64,000 nt of DNA from Astrothelium macrocarpum. Taxonomy: Eukaryota > Ascomycota > Dothideomycetes > Trypetheliales > Trypetheliaceae. Each line of letters starts with the position of its first letter. The first letter of the stretch is position 1. Location: the NCBI GenBank assembly GCA_021030915.1, contig JAGEMR010000079.1, positions 80,712-144,711 of the forward strand. The letters run 5' to 3'. The translations under genes and the position numbers were made by a program. Positions 11,098-22,962 of this stretch are shown in pieces. The notes under the pieces are model-generated. The model ran no database searches. It was not told the DNA's origin and saw only the letters and a program-made list of their open reading frames with translations.

Positions 11098-12779
11098 TCA
11101 TATGGTCTTAATTGGTTGTCCAATATCCACGACTTCTCCTACTTTCTCCTCGTCGAAATCAGATTCCCTGGTATTGATCCGACTGGCGCCAATCTCCGCA
11201 AGGCTTCGCCCGTCAGCTCGAAGCCTTTCGAACTCCTTTGCTTCCCGCGCCATTTGCTCCTTCTCGTCTTCGCTCATCTCAGGACCGAAAAATAGAAAGA
11301 AGAACTGATAAGCGAAGACACCCCCCATAAATTCCGCGATCACGATTCCATAGTCGTACCTCTTCTCCCCGGTGCTTAAAGGTGGCAAGGGATGCTTCTC
11401 CCCGATTTTCCCTTGGATAGTTGCTGAAGCCGAGGAAGCTAGGTTGCCCAGCTGGTACGTCAAGCCCACAGTCAACGACCGCATGACAGGAGGTGAAAGC
11501 TCAATGAGATGGATTGGGATAGGCCCCCATACTGCACCCACGAAGAATTGTTGGAAGAAGGAAGAAGCTACCAAACTCATGTTCCGAGGCAAGATGTAGG
11601 CGGGGATCATTGCCCCTCCTAGAACACAAGCCGCCATCATGATTAGTCTTCGTCCTGTAAAGGTAGAAAGGTAGCCGAAAACAACAGCGCCAAGAAGACA
11701 TCCAATTTGTCCGACCACGGTAACGACTGTGACGTCTGTTGGCCCAAATCCAACTTGATCCTTTAAGAAAGTCGGGTAGAAGTCCTGACTACCATGGCTG
11801 CAAGCGTTAAAGCCGGCCATTAACACCACCATGTAAATGACAAGGAACCAGTTCGCTTTGAAAGCACGTCCGGCTTCGCTAAGGAATGCCCTGATTCCCT
11901 TATGCTTGATACCAGGGGCTGGCTGAATGGCTGTCGTGGCTGCTTCTTGAGTGGCTTTTCCATCTACAGTTATCCCGGCCTTTTCGACCGCAAGTTTCGC
12001 CTCTCGTTCCGCCCTCATGACTTGAAAGGCATTTGTTTCTGGGAGGTACCATCGGAAGATGATGATCAGCACTGGAGGACCAGCTCCGAACCAAAACAAA
12101 CTCCGCCATCCATGCGAGGTAGTGGGAACAAGAGCGCGATAAAAGAGTGCAGCTAGAAGGTAGCCGACAGCATAGCCTTCTTCGAAGAGACCTGAGAGGA
12201 GCCCACGTGCTTCGTAGGGGATGTCTTCTAGAGCAGTGGCTGCCGCTGGGCCGAGTAGACCCCTTAATTGCTCCGTTTTAGCATATTCCCTTCTCAAAGC
12301 GGAAGAACGGCATTGACATACCCCATGGCAATCCCATACAAGCTTCTCACAGCCAAGAACTGGGTCAAATTCTGCGCAAATCCTGTTGCCAACTCGAAAA
12401 TAATGAAAAGGCATAGGTTTAGAATCATCGGACCCTTCCTGCCATATCTATCCGCAAAGCTCCCAAAAATGAGCGCACCGACAGACCGCAGCATCAATGT
12501 CACAGTGATACCCCATGAAACATCCGAGTTGGAGACGCCAAAGTCAGTAGCAATCTCAGTGACAGTCAGAGACACGGTGAAAAAGTCAAACGCATCCCAC
12601 ATCCATGCGCAGAACCCAACCCAAAACATCAGCCATTGATGACGATCGAGCTCACCAAGTATGCGGATTGGATTCCCAAGTCGAGCTCGAGGGGGCTTGA
12701 GAGATATGGGACGGGTCAGAAGGTAGCGGGCAATTTGTTTGGGGGAATAAAACCACCCGGCTGCCATATGGTTCCGCAT
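11098..12779 (-). CDS. JEN1-type carboxylic acid (lactate/pyruvate) proton symporter
   Basis: Predicted plasma-membrane proton-coupled monocarboxylate permease of the SHS/JEN1 branch of the MFS. Model: complement(join(11098..12262, 12322..12779)), 540 residues. Exon 1 carries WMWDAFDFFTVSLTVTEIA, which matches the TM1 signature of JEN1 (W.WDAFDFFTVSLT), and RSVGALIFGSFADRYGRKGP, the classic MFS loop 2-3 motif. The 59-bp intron (gtatgt..aag) fuses GIAMG to GLLGPAAATALED. Exon 2 has GLLSGLFEEGYAVGYLLAA and HGWRSLFWFGAGPPVLIIIFR, followed by LPET, then a long cytoplasmic loop, and ends in an acidic tail. Such permeases are usually induced by non-fermentable carbon and repressed by glucose; no site proving that was identified here. 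Confident at family level. Confidence 0.92.
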
Positions 12780-15035
12780 CTTGACTAGACGAGATGAGAA
12801 TTAGGGGATGAGGATGGCAAGATAGTAACCCAAGCTAGACGAAAGCGCTCGAAGGAAGGCAAAGATCGATGGTCACATTTTGTGCACTCTGATCCTTTAT
12901 CTAGATCTTGTTTTCATGCACATAGGTTTATTACAATGGTCCGGAAAATCCGGACCGGGTCCTCCGGTCTGGGTTCTCCGGTCTGGGTTCCAGAAGCTCG
13001 GACGGCAGATGAAGTGAATAGGTTGCTGAGATGGATGTATGAAGCGAATTAGGTACTTGCTCACCTTGATTGTAGGTTGGGGATACATTGAAGAGATCTA
13101 GGCGGCTGACCAGAGGCACAGGAAGCTGAAGATGCAGCTCCTGCAAAGCGGGGAACCTGGTGAGCTGATCTCTTGGCAAGGTTGTTGGGTAATGAAAAGT
13201 CGTGGTCCCCTTGATGCATATGGTATGTATTAATATGACAGGGCCGTGATCTACAAGAACGTTCTGGGGCTGACTGTCTGCTGCAGCTAGATCTTGCATA
13301 CGTGGTGTCAATGTCGGGATTAAGGAAAATTAGAAGCTCGGGTCCCTATGGTCATAAGAAAACAATATAATACACCGGATTCCAGTGGAATTACACCGCA
13401 TGGTGTATCTCTGACCGTAATCTTAGATAAGCCATGGGATATCGAAAAGGATGATCCCTAGCTGGTATTTCACACATCAGCAATTACTGGTCAGTTTAGG
13501 CGCACTATAACTAACTCAATAGAGGTTTCCCGAAATCCACTACTTGCACGCAAGGAATGATGGCGAAGCCCGATGCAGTAGCATATCTCGGCGACATCTA
13601 GGAGACGCGCGTAGATCATTATGTCGGCGCAAGATGTTGCACGCCTTTGCTGGCTTTGCATGTAAGCTACACTGTTCATTGAAGTTAGGAATTCTTGCTA
13701 ACTTTAGCGATGCACAGTGAGTGTTAGTATGCCAATAGTAACTCCATTGAGTGTATCTCACTGTTATTGGGCCGCCGTCCTTGCCGCCAACTCTACCCAT
13801 AGTTTACCAAATAGGCGCTGCTGCTGCCAGCTCTCATCAGTGCTCTCTGTCTTGATCCGGCTAGTCTTGGTGCCTTACATAATCCTGATCATATTCATTA
13901 CTACTTATGGAGCTCCCCGGCATGACCAATAGATGAAGCTTAGCTTCCCAAGTCTATGGGCGCCACTTTCGGAGAGTGTCACAATAATATGGATAAGCTC
14001 GTCTTTGTGCGTATGCGAGAACATCGTGTAGCAACAGACATTCGAAGTATACCCCAAGACGAATAGATTCAAGACCAACGACCTTTGGGTGGAACACGTA
14101 ACAGGGAAGGGACTACGGTGAATCCAGCAAGGCGCTGGTGACCATGTATGTTTATCACATGGCGAAGATATGCACGCGTCAAAGTTGAAGCCAGAAATTG
14201 AAAGGTATGCACTTGTCAAATCAGCACTGGTCGGAGGTTACCTCCTACCTCGGCCAGTGCTTTTTGTCGAGCCTATTCTGGACGCGCAAGCGCAAGGTCG
14301 AACCGAGTCTCAAGAGACAATGATCAAAAGAACTCTCAAGCCTTATCCCAACAAGGTTAATACACGGTATCACGTATTTATTGCCTCCCACCCGGTTTAG
14401 TCATAATTGCAAGTGAAGCAGACCCTTTTATCTGGACGGCTAAAGGCAGTATTGCGATAATGCACATCTGGAAAGTCTTCGAAGCGGAGATTCTGGCTTC
14501 GGCATTTTCCAGGAATTTGCGACATGAATTGCAATTCAAACACAAGGACTGGTATTTGGGAGTCTCATCCTGACCTGCTATGAAGCCAAACCAGTCAAAT
14601 TCGTATTTGAGCAATTCTCCTACCAGATAGCGTTATAGACAGTGATGCATCGAGTGGGACGGTATATTCACGACTGTCTCCAAATCGGGCTTCCCTTCAA
14701 ACCGAGAAAGAGCGATTCGATCTAGTCTTTACTCGGATTGCGCCCTTTCTCGTCTTCTCCGAGCTCAGTAGCGTTTCTATGTCAACGGCCGTCTTATCCT
14801 TGGATCAGACACCGAGCCTCAGTCGCTAATGCTCTTTCTCGAAATGCTCACATTGTAGTTCCTTCTTAATTTGCGGCTCACCAGATAGTTTTGCGTCAGT
14901 GTCGGGCTGTTTCTGATGCGTATCCACCTTGCTCCTTACTAATTCGTGTAGCATTTCCTTGATCTCCAATTATTGTACAATCTCAGATGCTCCAATCCTC
15001 CGGCCAAAGCATTTCGTCACCTGCTGCTCCATTCA
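12780..15035. other. Long intergenic region between divergent genes, no gene recognised
   Basis: 2.2 kb between the carboxylate permease (minus) and the serine-rich protein gene (plus). Frames of up to 126 codons occur but none has a recognisable motif. A small GC-rich reiteration (ccggtctgggtt, twice) lies at about 12,963-12,990. Confidence 0.5.
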
Positions 15036-18000
15036 ATGCTCTCGAGAGGCTCCAGCGATGCTGGCAATCGCCTCAGAAGGGCAAAATCAAATTCATCTAC
15101 TACTGCTAAACCTTTCCCATCACAGACGCAATCACTTGACCCAGTCATTGCACGTCAATATGCAGAAGCTGCCGCTGCCAAAGCATTTGAACGTGCCCTG
15201 GAATCGAAAAACAGCTGTCAATCTCATATTAATAGGAATAGAAGCAAATTAGGCCAACAATCTCAAGGCAGTCATCTACAAAACTCCCTGAGCGTATCCA
15301 GTCCAATTCAAGACCGTCACCAGTTGCGTGGTCAAAGCTTGAAAAACGCGATGCTTGCCAAACAGAATGGGAAGGCAACTTCAAGTACGATTTCCAAAGC
15401 CGAGAGTTTCATCGATATCAATTCTCGACTCAAAGCTCAACACACCGCCGAGGAAAACCACGCCGATGAGCCATCCTCATTCCGCAAACTTCGCAAGACC
15501 CGTTCCCTCCACGTGACAAGAGAACCTCAACCGAGCGCAGGAACCATGGAACTCTCAGAAAGCGAACCGACTTTGGAGAACCAACACATCAAAAATGCTC
15601 CAAAGAGACCCAGGTATTCACTGCCTGGGTCCCAACCAAGAGATGCATCATACTTGATGAATGCGAATAAAGCCACTAACTATAGTCCAGAACGCGAAAT
15701 TGTTGCGCGTGCTCGTGACAAGATTTTTCAGCAGCTACACAGTCGTCGCCTTCGGGAGAGCACCTCTTTTATGGCTCTTTCGCGCACTATTAGAAAGAGA
15801 CAAGATGGTCAGCGGGACAGTTCCGGGCAAGGCAGTGGTATTAGCTACGACGATAAAATGCCATCTCCAGCAAAGGAAAGACAGTTTTCTCGATCAGCAC
15901 CGCGTTTGAGAGAGAAAGCTAGGACTTTATCGGCCCCACTCACGAGCTCTTTTAAGCGTCTTCTTCGGAAATCTTCGACGGGTTCCGAGTTCCCCAACCA
16001 ACAACGAGAAGCTACTAAGCTGTACTTCGAGCCACCTGATACCCGACTTGAGATACAATTTCCTCACGAGTCTCAAACAGAAACAGAGGAATTGCAGCGG
16101 CCTACTAATATATCCCACGCATCCAATGAGCGAATTGTACAGGGTAGTGGGACTGGAAGCCCCCGTGCGTACAGTCGGAATTCTGGTCATAGTGATTTAG
16201 CATCATCCATATCTCGATCGCGTGTCACAAGCTGGTCAGATTCCACTGCTGCAGATACGGTTGGGACAGCTATTTCCCAAAAACTTCCCGTTATTGACGA
16301 ACACGGAAGTATACCAGACCCTGCATCATTTTATGATTCGAGACCTTCGGCTACAGGAATGAAAAGTACTGTCAAGCGACAAGGATCCAGAAGTTCGGAG
16401 AAAAGTGAGAAGAGGCACTCCAGCACTTCAAAACGTATCTACTCCGCATTGATGAAAAAAATCGAGCCTACCAGCTCCACAAGCAAGGACCCACCTCCAG
16501 TATCACGAAGCAAGTCGCCAGAACCGAAGTCAGCATTGGACTCCTTGCCTTCTCGACGACATGGCTCTAGGCTTTCGCGTCTCAGTAGGCTTTCGAAAGG
16601 CACCATACGAACAGTGACACCGGATACATGTACAGGAACTACGAAGAGACTGCCCGTGGATGCCTCTAAGACATTGGCAACTGCCAGCACTCCATCCTTA
16701 TCTGATGGAAAGCCATCGACAAAAATACAACCAGAGTTTATGTCCACAGCAGTCCCAGGTCTCAACGCTACTCCAACCAAGGACGAAGATGTTCACAATG
16801 GTGCAGGACACAGTTCATGGGCAACAAATATGGGCAGCCCCACTCAAGGATTACTTGAAAAGCGTGCTGAGAGAGCCAAGAATCGATGGAGAACGAGTCT
16901 TGACCAAGGTGGCTCACCATTCTTCTCCTCACGTGCCGCAAAATGGTCTGTGGATGAAAATCCATACGAGTTGAGACCAAACCATCGCGCTTTTAGCCCA
17001 CGACTGAATCAGACTGAGAGTTCTCGGGGCATGCTAAAGAGTCCTCATGACGAAGAACATGTTGTTTGTGAATCTAGCCGAAGTAGATTGGCGAGAAGTA
17101 TTGTTTCGCCGAGTGTCTACTCTAGAGATACGGATGGCCGTTCTAAAGACCAGCCAAGCCCAGCTTCAAGACAGAGCGGCTCAGAGACTACCATCGTCAT
17201 TACGGGTCATGATGTCCAAAACTTTCCCATCAGCTCTCCGCAAACCAGTACCGTTCATCGGACGTTGACGTCCCAATCCAAGTACGATTGGAAAACGTGG
17301 TTAACGCAGGAACTTGCTGACATGAGCCTTCCCGAAGGCGATCTGTCTCTTTCCTCTATTGACCAAAACGGCTATCCTCTAATAACAAACTCACAGCCAG
17401 ATTGTATATTACCACAGAATTCTTCGGGCCATCGAAAAGAGATGGCAGAAATTGCAGTGGGAGAAGAAGATGATGATCATGTTCGTGGTAACAAGACCTT
17501 GCGAGCCAAGGATTTTCAAGCTCGCCGTCAACAAAGGCGTGCTACAGCGCGCGATCGCTCCAACAGCAACGAACTTCATGACGCCTCAAGTAACCATGAG
17601 AAGAGGCGTTCGCAACCAAGACTACCACGCCAATCATCCAGCCAAATGAATGAAAGATTCCCCATGCTATTCGCAGGAAGATCTCCAAGCGGCACAGACC
17701 TCTGTGACGTCCTCAAACCCTCACCCCGGTCCCGAGCCTCGACCTCCTCCTCCCCGGCATCACGCTCTCGCATCCCCAAACCCACCTCTTCGGCCACCCT
17801 AGAATACCGCCCCAGCCCACTGCGACAATCAGCCACAGATCTCACAAATCTACCACAACCAAACTCCTTCACTCAGACCTCAGCTGCTGAACCCAAGGCC
17901 CCGACGACAATCGGACCAACACCCGTCCTGCCGACTCCGGGTAAGGAAAACACACCGTCTCCGCCCGCCAAAGCCGTCCGTATCAGCGCCACGCCGGCTA

Positions 18001-18164
18001 GCAGTCCGCACTCGATCCGCAGTCGACGCGTCAGGCCGAGTCCGCGTGCGGCGGAGCGTGAGGACGAGCGTGTGACGACGTCGATGCTGGATGCGTGGTT
18101 AGAGGGTCGGCAGGGGGATGGGCAGAGGGAGAAAGGGAGGGATGTGTCGTATGCTTTTTTGTGA
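15036..18164 (+). CDS. Large disordered serine-rich protein of unknown function
   Basis: Single-exon frame of 1,042 residues from the first in-frame ATG (15,036); the frame stays open upstream but without an ATG. The N terminus MLSRGSSDAGNRLRRAKSNS followed by SLDPVIARQYAEAAAAKAFE resembles the start of uncharacterised proteins common in filamentous ascomycetes. The rest is polar and Ser/Arg/Pro/Lys-rich with repeated SR/RS dipeptides. It has no membrane segment, coiled coil or catalytic motif that can be seen, and so is probably intrinsically disordered and heavily phosphorylatable. Length and uninterrupted reading frame make it a real gene. No function is assigned. Confidence 0.85.
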   Translation: MLSRGSSDAGNRLRRAKSNSSTTAKPFPSQTQSLDPVIARQYAEAAAAKAFERALESKNSCQSHINRNRSKLGQQSQGSHLQNSLSVSSPIQDRHQLRGQSLKNAMLAKQNGKATSSTISKAESFIDINSRLKAQHTAEENHADEPSSFRKLRKTRSLHVTREPQPSAGTMELSESEPTLENQHIKNAPKRPRYSLPGSQPRDASYLMNANKATNYSPEREIVARARDKIFQQLHSRRLRESTSFMALSRTIRKRQDGQRDSSGQGSGISYDDKMPSPAKERQFSRSAPRLREKARTLSAPLTSSFKRLLRKSSTGSEFPNQQREATKLYFEPPDTRLEIQFPHESQTETEELQRPTNISHASNERIVQGSGTGSPRAYSRNSGHSDLASSISRSRVTSWSDSTAADTVGTAISQKLPVIDEHGSIPDPASFYDSRPSATGMKSTVKRQGSRSSEKSEKRHSSTSKRIYSALMKKIEPTSSTSKDPPPVSRSKSPEPKSALDSLPSRRHGSRLSRLSRLSKGTIRTVTPDTCTGTTKRLPVDASKTLATASTPSLSDGKPSTKIQPEFMSTAVPGLNATPTKDEDVHNGAGHSSWATNMGSPTQGLLEKRAERAKNRWRTSLDQGGSPFFSSRAAKWSVDENPYELRPNHRAFSPRLNQTESSRGMLKSPHDEEHVVCESSRSRLARSIVSPSVYSRDTDGRSKDQPSPASRQSGSETTIVITGHDVQNFPISSPQTSTVHRTLTSQSKYDWKTWLTQELADMSLPEGDLSLSSIDQNGYPLITNSQPDCILPQNSSGHRKEMAEIAVGEEDDDHVRGNKTLRAKDFQARRQQRRATARDRSNSNELHDASSNHEKRRSQPRLPRQSSSQMNERFPMLFAGRSPSGTDLCDVLKPSPRSRASTSSSPASRSRIPKPTSSATLEYRPSPLRQSATDLTNLPQPNSFTQTSAAEPKAPTTIGPTPVLPTPGKENTPSPPAKAVRISATPASSPHSIRSRRVRPSPRAAEREDERVTTSMLDAWLEGRQGDGQREKGRDVSYAFL

Positions 18165-19676
18165 AGGCTGAGGAGCGGTGTTTTGCGAGCGACAGAGGTG
18201 GACTGTGGAGAGTTGCGGAAAGCGTACTAGCGGGTAGCATTGTTGAGGAGTGACTGACTATCTCCATTTTAGGTTGTTTTTAAAGTGGAGATTTCTATAG
18301 AGTAGGGATAGTGGATGCAGGGAGTTTCAGAGACGCGCTTAGCGTATTAATGTGTATACATTATTGTTTACCATCTCAGCACTGAAATTGATTTCAACAA
18401 GGTCCCAAATCCAACTATATGCCGTGAACAGAGAGTTAAGCTTGCTGTAAGCGATGGCGGCGAAAAGTGTGGGTCTTTGTTTCAAGTCGGTAAAGATGAA
18501 GGCGAGAACCCATGGCTTGGCCAGTTATGGCCAGAGGATCAACCTCTGCCTCTCCGTCTCCAGCAATGGTCAAGGCAATGAGACTGCAGTGAGCAAAGAC
18601 AACCCGGAAGGCTTGCGGAAATAAACTGGTCACCCTTACGGGTATTCACGGATGTTCCGGATTGACATGACTACCAATGCCTCTAGAGAAAGGGTATTGC
18701 TTGAAAAAGGCTTTCAACGCTATCGTCGTCCGCAGGCTTTTCGGGGGAAAATTCCAAATAAATGTGCTCTAGATAGGAATTGAAGATGACTGCAGCTACG
18801 CCATGACCTGGACCGAAATTGAGATCCAACCCATGTTCTAGACAAGGCGTTCATATGAACGTGGGCAAAAGTTCGAACGGCATCGGAATCCGAGGTTTAA
18901 TGCAATCAAGCTTTTGACATTCCTGAAGCAAGCAACTGTAGCGAAGGTCTAGAGACCCCAGACATAGCCATAGGGTTGCATGGAATGAGCCGGTCATCTC
19001 TTTTCTAAAAGGTTTACCCTCTATAGACTATTAATCTTACCTTTCCACAAGCGGAAATGCATGCAGAAGCGTTCTCGTCGGCTTTATTCGGCCGAATCGG
19101 AAGTAGATCCGCCTTGCTCAACTGAGTAATCGAGTTGACCTATTGTGGAATCACTCAGGCAATGCTAGCTGGTGGGTCTGACAAGGGACCGGCTTCACAG
19201 GCGTAGGGAAATATAAATGTGAAGTTTGAGCGGTTAACGGCCCGCTCCAGATCAGTCCACACAGGGATCTAACTTCTATCCTCAAAAGCATGGTGACGGT
19301 ACTCGAGACGAATGTCACGAATGTCACGAATGATATGTGCTTGCAAAGGCTTGGTAGTGGGCATGGCTAAGACAGTGCTTGTAGTGGCGATACGACATCA
19401 AGACATTAGCCTGTTCTGAGGTTCGGCTGGCATCTTCCACTGTTAGCCAACATCGTCGTGATGTTACGCTGCCAAGTTGTCCATTTGTGATTCCTTGGAA
19501 AATTGCGTAGTCGTGATACTCAGTATGTTGGTTGGTGCATCGTCCGAGCAGGAATCCTGTTTGAATTTCCGTTCACACCGCCTTTCTGGCAGTATTTTGT
19601 TCTTGTTTCTGAAGAAAAATTTTAGTTTTTTCTAATGACCTATTTTTGGATTAATCGTCTGTGAGGTTTCCCTGAA
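18165..19676. other. Intergenic; possible coding relic on the minus strand
   Basis: No intact gene. On the minus strand, 18,997 down to 18,683 is a 105-codon frame interrupted by one in-frame TGA and otherwise protein-like (FGPGHGVAAVIFNSYLEHIY), which may be a relic. A 9-bp unit (gaatgtcac) is reiterated at about 19,311-19,330. Confidence 0.4.
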
Positions 19677-20784
19677 ATGGCAAATCTCCCTTCGCCTCCG
19701 TTTATACCCGTCGACGGCATCTCCAATTTCCGTGATATTGGAGGCACGCCGATTTCCTCTGGCATTAAAACCGTCCCTGGGATCCTCTTCCGCAGTGCGG
19801 ACGCTTCGAATGCTACTGAAGCTGGCCTTTTGAAATTGAAAGAGCTGGGAGTCACACATATCTATGACTTGAGAAGTACAATTGAGATTGAGAGGGACGC
19901 TTGGCAGTCTGGCAGAGACGCGGACTTTGATGCTTGCTTCGAGGCTTTTAGCAAAGTCGGCATAAAAAGACACTGGACGCCGGTTTTTGCTGAAGACGAT
20001 TACTCGCCCGAGAGGCTTGCATTGAGGTATAAGCAATATGCGAGGGATGGGTCGGAGGTGTGTGCAAATTTCTGTACATACAACAAAAGTGCAATAGTGC
20101 GAATGAAATGCATGAACCAAGCCCATCACACAAGTGCCATTACTGGACAATTGCAGCCTCATGCTCACAATTGCAATCCATTAGGGTTTCGTCCATGCCT
20201 ACGCTGATATTTTACGTGCTGGAGCCTCAGCCTTTTCAACTATCCTTCAGCACCTTGCCAATGCACCCTCGGCCTGCTTAGTACACTGCACGGCTGGCAA
20301 AGATCGTACTGGAGTCTTCATTGCGCTTGTTCTCTCCCTGCTTGGATGTAGTGACGAGGTTGTAGCACAGGAGTATGCGCTTACGGACCTGGGGCTGGCA
20401 CACAAAAAGCCGGTTTTCATAGAAAGATTGTTACAGACTGATGCTCTGAAGGGGAATCGAAAGGGGGTGGACAATATGGTGGGAGCGAGGTGAGTTGTAA
20501 CCCAGCCTCCATATTGGTAGACTGCAAGACTGGAGGGAAAAACAAGTTACGAGGATATCGTTTTATCCTTGGTTTCCTTGTCATCCTTTTCGTCCCTGAG
20601 ATTAGGACTCTACTGACGCATGATGTGCCATCACAGAGCACGGAACATGGCTGCTACTCTGGCGATGATACGAGACGAGTACGGGAGTGTCGAAGATTAT
20701 CTGAGAAAGATGTGTAGCTTAACAGACCGTGACATAAACAACATCAAAAGCAAGCTAGTTGTGGAAATCAGTCCACAGCTCTGA
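19677..20784 (+). CDS. Tyrosine/serine protein phosphatase-like protein (Y_phosphatase3 type)
   Basis: Model: join(19677..20057, 20185..20489, 20637..20784), 277 residues. The N-terminal NFRDIGG motif, FRSAD and YDLRS are hallmarks of the single-domain bacterial/fungal phosphatases related to MptpB (Pfam Y_phosphatase3). The P-loop CTAGKDRTG (C162, R168; C-x5-R) lies in exon 2 and is intact. Both introns are canonical (gtgtgt..tag, gtgagt..cag). The C-terminal part (MIRDEYGSVEDYLRK) is also typical. Family members dephosphorylate phosphotyrosine, phosphoserine or phosphoinositides in vitro; the substrate here is unknown. No operon-like partner is evident. Confidence 0.9.
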
Positions 20785-21176
20785 TTTGCACCTTCTTCCC
20801 GTTTTGTGTATCCGTGTATACCATAGAATCCATAACTTTTAGGTCTTGACCTTAGAGATGCAAAACTAAAGCGGTCGAACATATGTTGATCCCGCCGCTA
20901 AAGAAACTTTCACCAAACCAATGAAATACACATACAGCAAAAGGAAAATTTGCAGGCAGTCCTCAAGAAATGGTGTATAGCACTAAGAGGCTGTCTGCTC
21001 TGAAGTAAAGGCCTGAATGACGCCTTTCGGCTGAAAACATGATTCGGTTTATAAGTTGTCAAAATTTCAATTCATAAATCCGAGGTAATGGGCTTCGGAT
21101 ACTCGAATGCTCATGAGTCATATCGCATGGTGACGAAACAAGGTTCAGCTCCCCTCTTTACATTGGACAACGCCGT
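20785..21176. other. Intergenic between convergent genes
   Basis: 3' flanks of the phosphatase (plus) and the PQ-loop gene (minus). Nothing else seen. Confidence 0.6.
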
Positions 21177-22962
21177 TTAGACGGGAGATCCTTTGTTGCT
21201 GGTACTACGTTCGATCTCCAAGGATGTCCGATTGTTGCTGCCCTGCCCTTCTATCGCTGGCTGTAGGTTTGTGGATTGGTCGTTCGATGGGACTGTAGGG
21301 GTTACCGTTGCCAAATCTTCGGTGACAGGTGACGGGTGGCGCTGTTTCGGCAAGATGTATTTGCGGCCTTTATTCAACTGGTACTTGAGGTCTTGGAAGT
21401 GCTTTGCTCCAAATGGCACGTACTTTTCCGCCATTACCAGAACCTTTGGCTCACCATGGTCAATGTATTCATCGTAAGTCATTCCAACAAATTTTGCCTC
21501 TTTGCGGACCTGTCGAGTACGGTAGAGCCAGGTAAAGTGCGATGCAAAGATACCGAGCTCAAGGAGAATTCTGCAAATAGTGGGCGACATGTCAGCCCGA
21601 TGAATGATTCTACAAAGGTTCAACCCGCCCAGCCATGCTCGTACCCGAGCTTTGGGGGCTTGAACAACAGGTACGATGAAGCTGAAAAGAGCGACTGCGA
21701 CCCAACTTACACGAGTATGTACTGAGTACCTCCGATTATGTCGTATCTTTGTTGAGCCGCTGTATGGATCATGATTCAGTCTTCTTGAAATGAAGCCAGA
21801 TAAGGTGGGTCATACCCAGAGCCAGCAGTGAAAATACACCACCTGCAAAGTCGATGAAAAGAAAGACAAAGTCTGTGCCAAAATTTAGCCCTAAGCCACG
21901 GAAATCAACTGACGACCACTCACTAATTCCTAGAACTCTGCCTTTCATCTTGACAAACTCAAAATATGGCGGTACTAACCCAGAGGCCAACATTATTGCT
22001 GCTACGATACCGATCAAAGTGAGCGGCCATGACTTGCCGCGTGCGTATGGAGGCTGCTGCGCTTTAGTGGGTCAATATTTCCAAGGTGACCAAGAAAGCT
22101 CGCACCTTGAGGAGGAAGATTAGTAGCACTTCAACCCCAGCAAGAATGAGGATCGTGACGACTGTCACACAGGAAGCTTTGGCAACCGTGTATTTACTTG
22201 CTTTTGTCAATAATCGCTTGCAACTCGGCTGACTCTGACGTACTTGTGGTAGAATAGAGTTTGTCCCCAACAAATCAGACACAAGCAGATCAAGACCTGA
22301 GGCTGAATTTGCAGGGGTATGTTGAATTTCTGGACGATTGGTTAGGTCGGACGATTAATACGAGTGTGATAAATGTACCTGCACAATGTTATAGGCCCCA
22401 AAAGGAACACCAGCTATAGCAGGGATTAGCCTTTAGCACCCTGGTCAGGAGATATTAGATATACCTGCACCCCAGAGGAAGGGCATCATCCCAGGAAGCC
22501 CCTCAGTAGATTTCCTATGCCAGTTGTGCCATATTCTGCGTGGATTAGTCACGAGGTTACATTAGGGCTTCTTGAAGGAAATTACTGCGGGATGATCTGC
22601 CGAATCAAGTACACTGTCAGTATTGTTCTCCAATGTTCGAAGCAGGGACGTTCGTGACAGAGAACTTTACCTGTATAGACCAGCATCTCCAACAAATGTC
22701 AGTAAGAACAGAATGCGAAACAAGGCATTTTTTGAACATACACTGTGAAATGTTAACAAAACTCATTGTCTGCCCAGACATTCATCATCGAACTCACTTG
22801 TGCCGATTGTCTAAAATTACTGGTGTTATAATTTAGTACTCAGGAGACATACGAGCCAACTTACTCCCAGAACACTCGCTGCCTAATGGCACGTTAAATT
22901 CTGAAACCAACGCATCTACGAATCTATTTACTTACTGGAGGTATATGACCTTGAGGCGCCAT
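21177..22962 (-). CDS. PQ-loop repeat membrane protein
   Basis: Multi-exon gene. Best model: complement(join(21177..21694, 21816..21872, 21924..22056, 22106..22196, 22244..22329, 22379..22413, 22465..22535, 22586..22613, 22798..22810, 22865..22882, 22936..22962). All phases agree, and several exons are tiny (13-35 nt). The product starts MAPQGHIPP and has the first PQ-loop IIPQIWHNWHRKSTEGLPG, then VPFGAYNIVQKFNIPLQIQP. The second half is LIGIVAAIMLASGLVPPYFE with GRVLGINFVFLFIDFAGGVF, ending in LELGIFASHFTWLYRTRQVRKEA and a polar tail. Seven helices are expected. PQ-loop proteins include vacuolar amino-acid exporters and sugar transporters; substrate unknown. The last junction (near 21,694-21,816) and the stretch down to about 21,580 are the least certain. 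Confidence 0.82.
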
